Shown: positions 8,562 through 17,878, numbered from the stretch's first letter. The stretch is 64,000 bases of DNA from Reyranella sp. CPCC 100927 (GCF_007859315.1 NZ_VOHA01000007.1:62001-126000), one strand, 5' to 3'. Notes: generated by a model not told the origin, from the letters alone. Numbers and translations are program-made.

Positions 8562-9533
8562 ATGGCCGAGCGTTTGCTCGAGATACGTGGGTTGAAAACG
8601 CACTTCGCCACCGATGACGGCATGGTGCACGCTGTCGATGGTGTCGATATCAGGATCGATCGCGGTGAGACGGTTGGCGTGGTGGGCGAGTCGGGATGCG
8701 GCAAGACGGTTACCGCGCTGTCGGCCCTGAAGCTGATTGCAATGCCGCCGGGCCGCATCGTCGACGGCCAAATCCTGTGGCAGGGGCGGGATCTGGTGCC
8801 GTTGCCCCCCGAGGAAATGCGCAAGATCCGGGCCAAGGAAATCGCCATCGTCTTTCAGGAGCCGATGACATCGCTCAATCCGGTCTACACCGTGGGTGAC
8901 CAGATCGCCGAGGTGATCCGCCTGCACGAAGGCCTGGGCCGCAAGGCGGCGCTCGACCGGGCCGCCGAGATGCTGCGCGTGGTCAATATTCCCAATCCGC
9001 AGCGCCGGGTCCGCGACTATCCGCACCAGTTTTCCGGCGGCATGCGCCAACGGGTCATGATCGCCATGGCGCTGTCATGCAATCCCAAGCTGCTGATCGC
9101 CGATGAGCCCACGACGGCGCTCGACGTCACCATCCAGGCCCAGATCCTGGAACTGCTGGCCGACATGAAGTCCAGGTTCGGCATGGCGGTGATGCTGATC
9201 ACCCACGCGATGGGCGTGGTGGCCGAAACCGCGCAGCGGGTCGTGGTGATGTATGCCGGCAAGGTGGTCGAGGAGGCCCCGGTCGGCGAGCTGTTCCGCG
9301 CACCGCGCCATCCCTATACGCAGGGGCTCATTCGTTCGATCCCGCGCATCGATACGGCATCCGTGAAGAAGACCCGCCTCGAAGCGATCGCCGGCGTGGT
9401 GCCGAGCCTGCTCAATCCGCCCGTCGGCTGCCGCTTTGCGCCGCGCTGCCGTCACGCCCAGCCGACCTGTGTCGAGGCCACCCCGCCGCTGCGCGAGGTC
9501 GGCCCCGGGCACAAGGTCGCCTGTATCCTCTGA
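8562..9533 (+). CDS. ABC transporter ATP-binding protein, DppD/OppD type
   Basis: 323-residue ATPase. Walker A is GESGCGKT, the signature is [15 protein letters not shown], Walker B is [12 protein letters not shown], and the switch histidine is in LITHAMG. The C-terminal oligopeptide-transporter extension with its conserved cysteines ([16 protein letters not shown]) is complete. It energises uptake together with the next ATPase. The signature and D-loop are intact, so the subunit should be active. Confidence 0.94.
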   Translation: MAERLLEIRGLKTHFATDDGMVHAVDGVDIRIDRGETVGVVGESGCGKTVTALSALKLIAMPPGRIVDGQILWQGRDLVPLPPEEMRKIRAKEIAIVFQEPMTSLNPVYTVGDQIAEVIRLHEGLGRKAALDRAAEMLRVVNIPNPQRRVRDYPHQFSGGMRQRVMIAMALSCNPKLLIADEPTTALDVTIQAQILELLADMKSRFGMAVMLITHAMGVVAETAQRVVVMYAGKVVEEAPVGELFRAPRHPYTQGLIRSIPRIDTASVKKTRLEAIAGVVPSLLNPPVGCRFAPRCRHAQPTCVEATPPLREVGPGHKVACIL

Positions 9534-9555
9534 CGCTTCGCAAGGGAACGTGCCG

Positions 9556-10530
9556 ATGACCGAGCCGCTGCTGCGCGTCAAGGATCTGGTGAAACACTTC
9601 TCGGTCAAGGGTGGCCTGTTCGCCCGCGAGGTCGATCGCGTGCATGCCGTCGATGGCGTCAGCTTCGAGGTCGGGGCGGGCGAAACATTGGGCCTGGTGG
9701 GGGAGTCAGGCTGCGGCAAGTCGACCACCGGACGCTGCATCCTGCGCCTGATCGAGCCGACCTCGGGTGAGGTGTGGTTCGAGGGCAAGGACGTGCCGGC
9801 GCTGGACAGGAGCGCGCTGCGCGCACTGTGCCGCGACATGCAGATCATCTTCCAGGACCCGTACGCCTCGCTCAATCCGCGCATGACGGTGGGCGCCATC
9901 ATCGGCGAGGCGCTGACCATCCATAATCTGGCCAAGAACCAGCGCGAGTTCGAAGACCGTATCGTCCAGCTGCTGGAGACCGTGGGCCTGAACGCCGACC
10001 ACATGCGGCGCTATCCGCACGAATTCTCGGGCGGCCAGCGGCAGCGCATCGGCATCGCGCGGGCGCTCGCGGTATCGCCCAAGCTGATCGTGTGCGACGA
10101 GCCTGTGTCGGCACTGGACGTATCGATCCAGGCACAGGTGATCAACCTGCTCGAGGACCTGCAGCAGCAATTCAATCTGACGTACGTGTTCATCGCCCAC
10201 GACCTGTCGGTGGTTGAGCACATCAGCACGCGCGTTGCCGTCATGTATCTGGGGCGGATTGTCGAGATCGCATCGGCACGGGATCTCTATACGAGGCCGC
10301 TGCATCCCTATACCGAGGCCCTGCTGTCGGCGGTGCCGATTCCCGACCCATCGGTGAAACGCCAGCGCATCATGCTGCAGGGCGACGTGCCGAGCCCCCT
10401 GCGGCCGCCCTCGGGTTGCCATTTCCACACGCGCTGTCCGATCCGCCAGCTGCCTCTGTGCAGCACCGAAGTCCCCAAGCTCAAGGCTGGCCCCGACGGT
10501 CACCAGGTGGCCTGCCATTTGCGCGGATAG
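9556..10530 (+). CDS. ABC transporter ATP-binding protein, DppF/OppF type
   Basis: 324-residue ATPase starting [15 protein letters not shown]. Walker A is GESGCGKST, the signature is [15 protein letters not shown], Walker B is [14 protein letters not shown], and the C-terminal HPY region carries [11 protein letters not shown]. The ATG at 9556 is preferred: an AAGGGA site lies eight bases upstream, and the frame further upstream runs inside the preceding gene. A GTG at 9550 is possible. It is the last transporter subunit; the crotonase gene follows after 90 bases. Confidence 0.94.
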   Translation: MTEPLLRVKDLVKHFSVKGGLFAREVDRVHAVDGVSFEVGAGETLGLVGESGCGKSTTGRCILRLIEPTSGEVWFEGKDVPALDRSALRALCRDMQIIFQDPYASLNPRMTVGAIIGEALTIHNLAKNQREFEDRIVQLLETVGLNADHMRRYPHEFSGGQRQRIGIARALAVSPKLIVCDEPVSALDVSIQAQVINLLEDLQQQFNLTYVFIAHDLSVVEHISTRVAVMYLGRIVEIASARDLYTRPLHPYTEALLSAVPIPDPSVKRQRIMLQGDVPSPLRPPSGCHFHTRCPIRQLPLCSTEVPKLKAGPDGHQVACHLRG

Positions 10531-10620
10531 CTGCTCGACCGACGGCGCAGGACTGTCAGCCTTACGCAGTGGACCTCGTGCGCTACGCTCCGGACGATCA
10601 ATGGTTCGGAGGAGGAAGCG

Positions 10621-11460
10621 ATGTCCACGCACACCCATGTTCTCGTCGATGCGCCACGGGCTGGCGTCAGCCGGATCACTCTGAACCGGCCAGAGAAACG
10701 CAACGCGCTCAACAATCTCCTGCGAACCGAGATCTTCCAGACGCTCGAAGCCAATGATCGCGACCCGGACGTTCGTGTGACGGTCATCCGCGGCGCCGGT
10801 CCGGCATTCAGCGCCGGCTACGATCTGTCGGCGGACAACCGTGTCGACCAGCCGTTCCACACCGCTGGCGGGCTTGGACAGTGGCCACGGCATGTGGTCG
10901 ACGGCTGGTTTCGCGTGTGGGACCTCGCCAAGCCGGTGATCGCCCAGGTTCACGGCTATTGCCTGGCCGGTGGCACGGAACTCGCGACCGCCTGCGACCT
11001 GGTCTATGTCGCCGAGGACGCCCAGATCGGCTATCCGCCCGTTCGACTGATGAGCCCGCCTGACATGCAGTTCCACCCCTGGCTGATGGGCATGCGCCAG
11101 GCCATGGAGTCGATGCTGACCGGTGATTCGCTGAGCGGTGCCGAGGCTGCCGCGCGCGGGTGGGCCAACCGTGCCTGGGCTGCCGACCAGCTTGAAGCCG
11201 AGGTGCTGAAAGTCGCCGAGCGTATCGCCAAAATCCCAAGTGATATCCAGCAGATCAACAAGCGCAGCGTGCATCGTGCCATGGAGATCATGGGCATGCG
11301 TGCGGCTATCCGGGCTGGTACCGAGCTTCAGGCTCTGTGCTTCAACACCGAGTCGAGCCGGGCCTACATGAGCCGCTTCCGGCGCGATGGCGAAAGCGTG
11401 TCCAAGCTGCTGAGCGAACGCGACGCGATGTTCGGGGACTATCGGGAACGCCAGAAGTAG
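10621..11460 (+). CDS. enoyl-CoA hydratase/isomerase (crotonase) family protein
   Basis: 279-residue crotonase-fold protein. It has the CoA-binding and oxyanion region LNRPEKRNALNN and FSAGYDLSAD, and the HGYCLAGGTELATACD helix. The glutamate equivalent to rat Glu164 is present (Glu163, QAMESMLTG). The position of Glu144 appears to be Pro140 in IGYPPVRLM, and the usual GAGG after it is replaced by PPDM, so simple hydratase chemistry is doubtful. The strong GGAGGA site upstream supports the start. It lies last in the peptide-type transporter operon, before a terminator, which suggests a catabolic role for the transported substrate. Confidence 0.85.
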   Translation: MSTHTHVLVDAPRAGVSRITLNRPEKRNALNNLLRTEIFQTLEANDRDPDVRVTVIRGAGPAFSAGYDLSADNRVDQPFHTAGGLGQWPRHVVDGWFRVWDLAKPVIAQVHGYCLAGGTELATACDLVYVAEDAQIGYPPVRLMSPPDMQFHPWLMGMRQAMESMLTGDSLSGAEAAARGWANRAWAADQLEAEVLKVAERIAKIPSDIQQINKRSVHRAMEIMGMRAAIRAGTELQALCFNTESSRAYMSRFRRDGESVSKLLSERDAMFGDYRERQK

Positions 11461-11471
11461 GATTCCCGTAC

Positions 11472-11505
11472 CCGAGCGCGCCACCCCGCCGGGTGGCGCG
11501 CTCGG
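11472..11505 (+). terminator. Rho-independent-type terminator of the transporter operon
   Basis: A perfect 15-bp stem (11472-11486 with 11491-11505) and a 4-base loop lie 11 bases after the crotonase stop. TT and an A/T-rich stretch (AAACAATTTCTTA) follow. This is the clearest terminator-like hairpin in the window and fixes the end of the operon. Confidence 0.8.
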
Positions 11506-11616
11506 TTAAACAATTTCTTATCAAGCCTTAAGTTATTCTCGGTGGCGAACCGGGCGGGAAGGGCAGACATCTTGGGTCACGCTGCACTGTAACGTTGGTG
11601 CATGGAGGACCTGATC

Positions 11617-12480
11617 ATGCCCCTGGATGAGACCTCGCTGCTGGATCCTGGTGTTGTCGCCACGCTGCCGCACGTCGATGCCGATGTGCACTACCTGGCA
11701 CCCATCGCCGAGCGGCCTCGCAACTATACCTTCGATCCGCCCGGCGGTGCGCCGCGCAGCAACACCGAGCCTGACACGCACCGGGTCGCTATCCATGACC
11801 TGCGGCCGATCGCCGACTCGATCTCGCTCGACAGCAACGGCTTCGCGCTGGTCCAGCACCAGAGCGCCGTGAGCGACTTCTACGACGATGCGGAGGTGCG
11901 CCGCGTCTACTACCCGGAAGTCGAGCGGGTGATCAAGGAAGCCACCGGCGCCGATCGGGTGTACGTCTTCGACCATGTCGTGCGCCGGCATGTCCCCAAA
12001 GCCGAGGATCGCGCGGTTGATGCGCCGCGCCAGCCGGCCTGGCGCGTGCATATCGATCATACCGTGCGTTCCGGCCCCCAACGCGCCCGCGACCTGCTGC
12101 CCGATGATGCGGACGAACTGCTGCGCGGCCGGGTCCAGGTGATCAACCTGTGGCGGCCGATCCGCGGCCCCCTGCAGGATGCGCCGCTGGCCGTGTGCGA
12201 TGCGACCAGCATCAATGCCGAAGATCTGGTTCCCTCGGATCTTGTCTATCCGAGCCGGGTGGGCGAGACCTACTCGGTGAAGTACAACCCCTCGCATCGC
12301 TGGTTCTATGTGCCCCGGATGCAGCCCAGCGAGGCGCTGCTGTTGAAATGCACGGACTCCTCGACCAGCGTCGCTGCCCGGCATACACCGCACACGGCTT
12401 TCGTCGATCCGACGACCGCACCCGACGCGCCGCCGCGCGAGAGCATCGAAGTCAGGACCCTGGTGTTTCACAGCGCCTAG
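11617..12480 (+). CDS. CmcJ/NvfI-like oxidoreductase (AsaB-type)
   Basis: 287-residue protein resembling the family that includes the cephamycin protein CmcJ, fungal NvfI and AsaB-type hydroxylase/desaturases. Family hallmarks visible here are the RNYTFDPPGG start, HDLRPIADSISLDSNGFALV, YVFDHVVRR, VHIDHT (likely metal-binding His-x-Asp) and VINLWRPIRGPLQDAPLAVCDA, closing with an EVRTLVF motif. Members are thought to be iron-dependent oxygenases; the substrate is unknown. The ATG at 11617 is chosen because GGAGGA lies eight bases before it, inside a longer frame from 11602. It is followed on the same strand by an NtaA-type monooxygenase. Confidence 0.8.
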   Translation: MPLDETSLLDPGVVATLPHVDADVHYLAPIAERPRNYTFDPPGGAPRSNTEPDTHRVAIHDLRPIADSISLDSNGFALVQHQSAVSDFYDDAEVRRVYYPEVERVIKEATGADRVYVFDHVVRRHVPKAEDRAVDAPRQPAWRVHIDHTVRSGPQRARDLLPDDADELLRGRVQVINLWRPIRGPLQDAPLAVCDATSINAEDLVPSDLVYPSRVGETYSVKYNPSHRWFYVPRMQPSEALLLKCTDSSTSVAARHTPHTAFVDPTTAPDAPPRESIEVRTLVFHSA

Positions 12481-12503
12481 AAGCGGATCGACACGAGGAT
12501 GAT

Positions 12504-12537
12504 CGGACACCTTCCCTGCCGACGGGGAAGGTGTCCG
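12504..12537. terminator. 13-bp stem hairpin between the CmcJ-like and monooxygenase genes
   Basis: A perfect inverted repeat (12504-12516 with 12525-12537) around a 7-base loop lies 23 bases after the stop. No T-run follows, so it may be an RNA-stability hairpin or extragenic palindrome, not a true terminator. A smaller GGACA/TGTCC dyad follows at 12545-12559, before AAAAGA. Confidence 0.5.
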
Positions 12538-12614
12538 CGCATATGGACATCGGCTGTCCAAAAGACGAAGAATCGCCCGCGCCGAGATCGATCCGCGCCG
12601 ATAAGAGGTAAGAT

Positions 12615-13976
12615 ATGGCCAGCTCGCGTCAATTGCGTCTCGGCGCCTTCATGCGACCCGTCAGCATCCATACGGCTGCCTGGCGCTATCCCGGTGCCTA
12701 TCCGGATGCCAATTTCAACTTCGCACACCTGAAGCGTTTCGCGCAGACCCTGGAGCGCGGCCGGTTCGACGCGTTCTTCATGGCCGATCACCTGGCCGTG
12801 CTGAACATGCCGATGGACGCGCTGAAGCGCAGTGCGACCGTCACCTCGTTCGATCCGCCCACCCTGCTGCCGGCGCTGGCGGTGGTGACGGAGCATCTCG
12901 GGCTGATTGCCACCGGCTCGACGACATTCGATGCGCCGTATCATCTGGCGCGCCGCTTCGCCTCGCTCGACCACCTGAGCGGCGGCCGTGCCGGCTGGAA
13001 CATCGTGACCACGTCCAACCCGGATGCAGCGCTGAATTTCGGGCTCGATGATCATGTCGAGCATGACGAACGCTACAGACGCGCGCGCGAATTCTACGAC
13101 GTCGTGACTGGTCTCTGGGACAGTTGGGCGGACGATGCCTTCATCCGCGACGTCGAGAGCGGCACCTATTTCGACCCCGACAAGCTGCACGTGCTCGACC
13201 ACAAGGGTGAGCACTATTCCGTGCGCGGCCCGCTCAACGTGGCGCGCCCGGTCCAGGGCTGGCCGGTGATCGTACAGGCCGGTGCCTCCGAGGCCGGCCG
13301 CCAGCTGGCAGCCGAGACGGCCGAGGTGGTGTTCGCCGGCACCGGCAGCCTGGCCGACGGCCAGCGGCTCTATGCCGACATCAAGGGCCGCATGAAGAAG
13401 ATCGGCCGCGACCCCGACCACCTGAAAATTCTGCCCGGCTGTTTCGTCGTCGTCGGCGATACTGCGGAGGAGGCGCGCCGGAAGCGGCTGCATCTCGACA
13501 GCCTCGTGCATTACGACAGCGCCATCGCGTCGCTCTCGATCGCGCTGGGCACCGATGCGTCGAAGTTCGATCCCGACGGACCGTTGCCCGAGATTCCTGA
13601 GACCAACGCCAGCAAGAGCGGGCGCGAGCGCGCGATTGCACTGGCCGCGCGCGACAACCTGACGGTGCGGCAACTCGCGCAACGCCTGGGCGGCTTTTCC
13701 GGTACGGCGATGGTCGGCACGCCCACCATGATCGCCGACCAGATGGAGGAATGGCTGCTCAGCGAAGGCAGTGACGGGTTCAACGTGATGTTCCCCTATC
13801 TGCCCGAAGGGCTCGACGACTTCGTCAATCGCGTGGTGCCGGAGCTGCAACGCCGCGGCCTGTTGCGGCGCGAGTATGAGGGCAAGACCTTACGCGAAAA
13901 CCTCGGCCTGCCGCGGCCGGAGAACCGCTTCTTCCCCAAACAGGCTGATCGTCCCGCAGAGCGCGACGTCGCCTGA
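12615..13976 (+). CDS. LLM-class flavin-dependent monooxygenase, NtaA/SnaA/DszA family
   Basis: 453-residue bacterial luciferase-like monooxygenase that uses reduced FMN. The start RQLRLGAFMRPVSIHTAAWR, the FDAFFMADHLAV segment, the SLDHLSGGRAGWNIVT motif and a central ARPVQGWPVIVQAGASEAGR are the hallmarks of the NtaA (nitrilotriacetate) and DszA (sulfone) group. These enzymes cleave C-N or C-S bonds of small compounds with a separate flavin reductase, and none is obvious here. GAGG precedes the start. It probably works with the neighbouring oxygenase and quinone oxidoreductase in breakdown of a shared substrate (inference). Confidence 0.9.
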   Translation: MASSRQLRLGAFMRPVSIHTAAWRYPGAYPDANFNFAHLKRFAQTLERGRFDAFFMADHLAVLNMPMDALKRSATVTSFDPPTLLPALAVVTEHLGLIATGSTTFDAPYHLARRFASLDHLSGGRAGWNIVTTSNPDAALNFGLDDHVEHDERYRRAREFYDVVTGLWDSWADDAFIRDVESGTYFDPDKLHVLDHKGEHYSVRGPLNVARPVQGWPVIVQAGASEAGRQLAAETAEVVFAGTGSLADGQRLYADIKGRMKKIGRDPDHLKILPGCFVVVGDTAEEARRKRLHLDSLVHYDSAIASLSIALGTDASKFDPDGPLPEIPETNASKSGRERAIALAARDNLTVRQLAQRLGGFSGTAMVGTPTMIADQMEEWLLSEGSDGFNVMFPYLPEGLDDFVNRVVPELQRRGLLRREYEGKTLRENLGLPRPENRFFPKQADRPAERDVA

Positions 13977-14045
13977 ACCGTCACTGTCCCTGCCCAGGCG
14001 CGGGCGCGTATACAGTGCCTGGGTCTCGACAGGGATGACGTGACG

Positions 14046-15020
14046 ATGCGGGTGGTTCAAGCGGATCGGCTGGATTCATTGGAAGAGTATGCGGCCATCG
14101 AGGCGCCGACGCCGACGCCGTCGGCGACCGAGGTGCGCATCAAGGTGGCGGCGTGCGGCGTCGGCTACGTCGATGCGTTGGTGGCGCTGGGTCGCTATCA
14201 GGTCAAGCCACCCTTGCCGCATGTTCCGGGCGCTGAGGTCGCCGGCCATATCGACGCGGTCGGCGCCGATGTCCGTGATGTCGCCGTCGGCGATCGCGTC
14301 ATGGCACAGGTACGGGGTGGATTCGCCGAGTATGCGATCGCGCCGGCGGCTGCGGTGAATCGCATTCCCGACAACCTGACTTTCGAGCGCGCGGCGGGCT
14401 TTCGCACCAACTACCTGACCGCCCTGCATGGTCTGCGCGATCGGGCGCATCTGGCGGCGGGCGAGCGGTTGCTGGTGATCGGGGCTGCCGGCGGCGTCGG
14501 CCTTGCCGCCGTACAGATCGGCCGCCTGATGGGCGCCACGGTGATCGCGGTCGCCTCCAGCCCGGAAAAGCGCGCGCTGACCGTGCAGCATGGCGCGGAT
14601 ATCACCCTGGACCGCGAGGTCGACGGCTGGCGCGATCGGCTGAAGGCGGCGGCCGGCGGTGGTATCGATGTCGTCTTCGATCCGGTATGCGGTCCACTCT
14701 TCCAGCCTGCGTTCCGGTCGCTGAATTGGGGTGGCCGCCATCTCGTCGTCGGCTTTGTCGGTGGCCCCATCCCCGCATTGCCGGCCAACCTGCCCCTGAT
14801 GAAGGGCGCGGCCCTGGTGGGCGTCGACGTGCGCCAGTTCGCGCAGGTCTTCGAAGCCGACAAGGCGAAGGCACAGGTGCAGGAACTGCTGGGCTGGGTG
14901 CGCGATGATCGGCTCGCGCCGCCGGTGGGGCGCGTCTTTCCATTCGCGCAATACCGTGAGGCGCTGAGCTTTGCCTTCAGCGGCCAAGGCGTCGCCAAGA
15001 CGGTGCTTGCCGTCGGTTGA
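14046..15020 (+). CDS. zinc-free quinone oxidoreductase-like protein (MDR superfamily)
   Basis: 324-residue medium-chain dehydrogenase/reductase without structural zinc cysteines, similar to NADPH:quinone reductases. The catalytic domain carries HVPGAEVAGHIDAVG, and the Rossmann motif is IGAAGGVGLAAVQIG (AxxGGVG). The start at 14046 has AGGGATG upstream; a GTG two codons earlier is possible. It lies 69 bases after the flavin monooxygenase on the same strand and is convergent with a LysR gene whose stop is only eight bases away. Confidence 0.85.
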   Translation: MRVVQADRLDSLEEYAAIEAPTPTPSATEVRIKVAACGVGYVDALVALGRYQVKPPLPHVPGAEVAGHIDAVGADVRDVAVGDRVMAQVRGGFAEYAIAPAAAVNRIPDNLTFERAAGFRTNYLTALHGLRDRAHLAAGERLLVIGAAGGVGLAAVQIGRLMGATVIAVASSPEKRALTVQHGADITLDREVDGWRDRLKAAAGGGIDVVFDPVCGPLFQPAFRSLNWGGRHLVVGFVGGPIPALPANLPLMKGAALVGVDVRQFAQVFEADKAKAQVQELLGWVRDDRLAPPVGRVFPFAQYREALSFAFSGQGVAKTVLAVG

Positions 15021-15027
15021 TCCCGCT

Positions 15028-15921
15028 CTACAGGCCCTTGGTATCGAGCTGCGTCGCCAGGAAGTCGACGAAGAGACGCACCTTCGCCGATGGCAACCTG
15101 GTTGCCGGCCAGACCGCGTGGATCGGCACGGGAGGCGATTCGAAGGCGACCAGGATCGGTTCGACCACGCCCTGGTCGACCAGATCGCGGATCTGCCATA
15201 GCGGCGTGAAGCCGATACCCAACCCGCGCGCGACGGCGGCGTAGACGGCCGCCGTGTTGTCGGCTCGCAGGCGCCCGCTTACGCGGATGGTCTTGCGCTT
15301 GCCGCCGACGCGAAACGGCCATGTATCGGTATCGCCGTCGAAGGTCCGCACGACGCACTGATGCCGCACCAGGTCTTCGGGCCGTTGCGGCCGGCCGTGC
15401 TGCGCGAAGTAGGCGGGCGCGCCGAACACCACGCGCCGCAGCTTGCCCAGCCGCCTGGCCTTGAGCAGTGAGTCCGGCAAGTCACCGATGCGCACCGCCA
15501 GGTCGATGTTCTCGGTGATCAGATCGACGAAACGATCCGACAGCTTGAGTTCGACGTCGATGCGCGGGTAGCGCGCCATGAACGCGGCGACGGCTGGCAC
15601 CAGGTAGGGCGGTGCGAACAACACCGGGGCGCTGATGCGCAGCAGTCCCGAAGGCTCGGTGCGCTGGCTGGCGGCTTCGAGCCGGGCATCGGCTATTTCC
15701 TGCAAAGCCGGTTTGACGCGCCGATGGAAGGCGAGCCCGGCCTCGGTTGGAGTCGACTGGCGCGTCGTGCGGCGCACCAGTTCGATACCGACGCCACGTT
15801 CCAGCGCCGCCAACGATCGGCTGACCGACTGTAGCGACCGGCGCAGGTGGCGTGCCGCGGCCGTGAGCCCGCCATGATCGACGATCGCCAGGAAGGCTTC
15901 TACATCCTCGAATCGCTGCAC
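15028..15921 (-). CDS. LysR-type transcriptional regulator
   Basis: 297-residue LysR regulator starting at GTG. The N-terminal winged helix-turn-helix is GGLTAAARHLRRSLQSVSRSLAALE, followed by the substrate-binding core (LLRISAPVLFAPPYLVPAV). It is divergent from the NmrA-like oxidoreductase gene at 16022, with a dyad operator between them (15938-15957). By the usual LysR rule it probably controls that gene and itself. Confidence 0.92.
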   Translation of the reverse strand: MQRFEDVEAFLAIVDHGGLTAAARHLRRSLQSVSRSLAALERGVGIELVRRTTRQSTPTEAGLAFHRRVKPALQEIADARLEAASQRTEPSGLLRISAPVLFAPPYLVPAVAAFMARYPRIDVELKLSDRFVDLITENIDLAVRIGDLPDSLLKARRLGKLRRVVFGAPAYFAQHGRPQRPEDLVRHQCVVRTFDGDTDTWPFRVGGKRKTIRVSGRLRADNTAAVYAAVARGLGIGFTPLWQIRDLVDQGVVEPILVAFESPPVPIHAVWPATRLPSAKVRLFVDFLATQLDTKGL

Positions 15922-15937
15922 CGGTATTCTCCCGATA

Positions 15938-15957
15938 ATCGGAAGAATATATCCGAT
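15938..15957. promoter_or_regulatory. dyad operator between LysR and NmrA-like genes
   Basis: ATCGGA and TCCGAT flank an 8-base A/T-rich spacer in the 100-base gap between divergent genes. The position 17 bases upstream of the LysR start codon and the symmetric form fit an autoregulatory LysR site. Confidence 0.5.
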
Positions 15958-16021
15958 TTCGCCTTAATTATCACGACTGTCGATAGGACGCATGTTGCGG
16001 CTCTACCTTGGAGGAGATCGC

Positions 16022-16885
16022 ATGTCCCTATCGAATCCCGTCGTTTTGGTCGTGGGCGCCGCGGGCCGGGTTGCCGGTCTTGTCGTCCCGGAACTGGTGC
16101 GTCACGGCGCAGTCGTGCGTGGTTTTGTGCGTAGTGACACTAAGGTGGCTGCCGCACGCGACAGGGGCGCGAGTGACGTTGTCATCGGCGATCTGCGGGA
16201 CCGGCGCAGCGTGGAAGCCGCGGTTCGCGGGGTCGATGGCGTGTTTCACATCGGCCCGGCCTTTTTGGAGGACGAGGCTGAACTGGGCGTCGGCGTGGTG
16301 GCAGCGGCCCGCCGTGCCGGTGTACGCAAGATTGTGTTCTCCTCGGCGATCCATCCGACGAACACCGTGCTGCAGAACCACGCATCCAAGCTGCCGGTCG
16401 AGCAGGCGATCTTCCAGTCCGGAATCGACTACACCATCCTGCATCCAGCGACGTTCTTCCAGAACATCGCCGCCGGCTGGAATACGGTCCTCGACACCGG
16501 CGTGTTCGGCGAGCCTTTCCCGGCATCGACCCGTATCGCCCGCGTCGACTACCGCGACGTGGCGGAAGCCGCTGCGATCGCGTTCACCACGGATCGTCTG
16601 GCGTATGGCACGTTCGAACTCTGCGCCGGCATGACCAGCCGCGACGACATCGTGGCCATCATGAGCGACGTCCTGGGGCGACCGGTCACGGCTGCGGCGC
16701 CACCGTTCGAGGCCTGGAGCGCCAGGCTGCCGCTCGATGCACGCCAGAAGGCGTTGCTGGCGAAGGTCCATGCGTCCTATGCCGCGTACGGCTCGGGCGG
16801 CAACAGTCTGGCGCTGCGCGCCATCCTGCAACGCGAACCGCGGACGCTGCGCCAGTACATCGAACTTCTGGCGGGCAGGGCGTGA
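16022..16885 (+). CDS. NAD(P)-binding protein, NmrA-like atypical SDR family
   Basis: 287-residue Rossmann protein starting VVLVVGAAGRVAGLVV. It has the NmrA/HSCARG-type features IGDLRDRRSVEAAVRGVDGVF and IVFSSAIHP. The canonical catalytic Tyr-x3-Lys is not evident, so it may be an NADPH sensor or a quinone reductase of the QOR2 type and not a typical dehydrogenase. A strong GGAGGAG lies five bases upstream of the ATG, which excludes the longer frame from 15992. It is divergent from the LysR gene that likely regulates it and ends 3 bases before a convergent oxidoreductase gene. Confidence 0.8.
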   Translation: MSLSNPVVLVVGAAGRVAGLVVPELVRHGAVVRGFVRSDTKVAAARDRGASDVVIGDLRDRRSVEAAVRGVDGVFHIGPAFLEDEAELGVGVVAAARRAGVRKIVFSSAIHPTNTVLQNHASKLPVEQAIFQSGIDYTILHPATFFQNIAAGWNTVLDTGVFGEPFPASTRIARVDYRDVAEAAAIAFTTDRLAYGTFELCAGMTSRDDIVAIMSDVLGRPVTAAAPPFEAWSARLPLDARQKALLAKVHASYAAYGSGGNSLALRAILQREPRTLRQYIELLAGRA

Positions 16886-16888
16886 GCG

Positions 16889-17878
16889 TCAAACCGTCAC
16901 GACGATTTTGCCGAACTGTTCGTTCGACTCCAGGAAGCGATGCGCCTCGACGATCTGGTCGAACGGGAACGTTCTGGCAATGACGGGCCGCAGCGAGCCC
17001 GAGCCCAGTCCATCGAGCACGAACGCCACGGCCGCCGCGCGGCGCGTCGGATCACCGATGGTCTCGTGAACGACGTAGCCGCGCAGCGTCAGGCCCTTGC
17101 TGAGCACGGCAAACAGCGGGAAGGGAGTCACGTCGGCACTGAGGCCGCCATAGGCGACGAGGATGCCGCCGCGTGACATCGCGGCGGTCAGCGGCTCGAA
17201 GGATCGACCGCCGACCGGATCGAGGACGACGCGGACACCCGGTGCGCCGGCGATAGCCTTCAGCCGGGCTTCGAGATCTTCCTCGGCCGAGGCGATGACG
17301 TGCGTGGCGCCGGCTGCGAGCAGGGCCTGCTTCTTGCCGGATGTGCGTGTGACGGCGATGGGCGTTGCGCCGATCAGATTGGCGATCTGGATCACGGCCA
17401 GCCCGACACTGCTGGACGCTGCCGTGATGACAACGAAATCGTCCCGGCGAAGGCCGGCGATCTCGATCAACGCTCCGTAGGCGGTCAGGTACTGGACCCA
17501 GGTGGCCGCGGCTGCCTCCCAGTCCAGCGATGACGGGTGCTTGATGATGTGCTGGGCCGGAAAAAGAGCGAGTTCGCCGTAGGCGGGCCACCGGACCATC
17601 GACGGCAGCGGAATGACGCTGACGGCATCGCCGGGTACCAGGTCGGTCACGCCGTCGCCGATGGCGTCGACGATGCCGGCGGCTTCCAGGCCAAGACCGG
17701 ACGGCAATATCGGCGTCTCGATGTTGGTGTTCTGCCGCAGCAATGCTTCGGCGCGATTGAGGCCCAGTGCCTTGACGCGCAGCCGGACCTCGCCCGGACC
17801 TGGCCTGGGAACATCGACAGTATCGATGCGCAGGACCTCGGGGCCCCCGATCCGGTGAAAGCGAATCACGCGTGCCAT
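16889..17878 (-). CDS. zinc-dependent-type alcohol dehydrogenase/quinone oxidoreductase-like protein (MDR superfamily)
   Basis: 329-residue MDR protein (RFHRIGGPEVLRIDTVDVPRPGPGEV start). The nucleotide site is ITAASSSVGLAVIQIA; the usual Gly-rich motif is SSSVG, common in the quinone oxidoreductase-like clade. No zinc-cysteine cluster is seen. GGAG lies before the ATG on the minus strand. The gene is divergent from the next LysR gene (17969), suggesting that regulator controls it. Confidence 0.85.
   Translation of the reverse strand: MARVIRFHRIGGPEVLRIDTVDVPRPGPGEVRLRVKALGLNRAEALLRQNTNIETPILPSGLGLEAAGIVDAIGDGVTDLVPGDAVSVIPLPSMVRWPAYGELALFPAQHIIKHPSSLDWEAAAATWVQYLTAYGALIEIAGLRRDDFVVITAASSSVGLAVIQIANLIGATPIAVTRTSGKKQALLAAGATHVIASAEEDLEARLKAIAGAPGVRVVLDPVGGRSFEPLTAAMSRGGILVAYGGLSADVTPFPLFAVLSKGLTLRGYVVHETIGDPTRRAAAVAFVLDGLGSGSLRPVIARTFPFDQIVEAHRFLESNEQFGKIVVTV

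Noticed and set aside
9706-11484. A 592-codon open frame on the minus strand
   Set aside because: It is antisense to the DppF-type ATPase and crotonase genes, which carry intact motifs; its His/Arg/Gly-rich translation is typical of shadow frames.
11617-13976. Possible biosynthetic gene cluster suggested by the CmcJ-like gene
   Set aside because: No synthase, carrier protein or other natural-product core enzyme is present, and the neighbours look catabolic.
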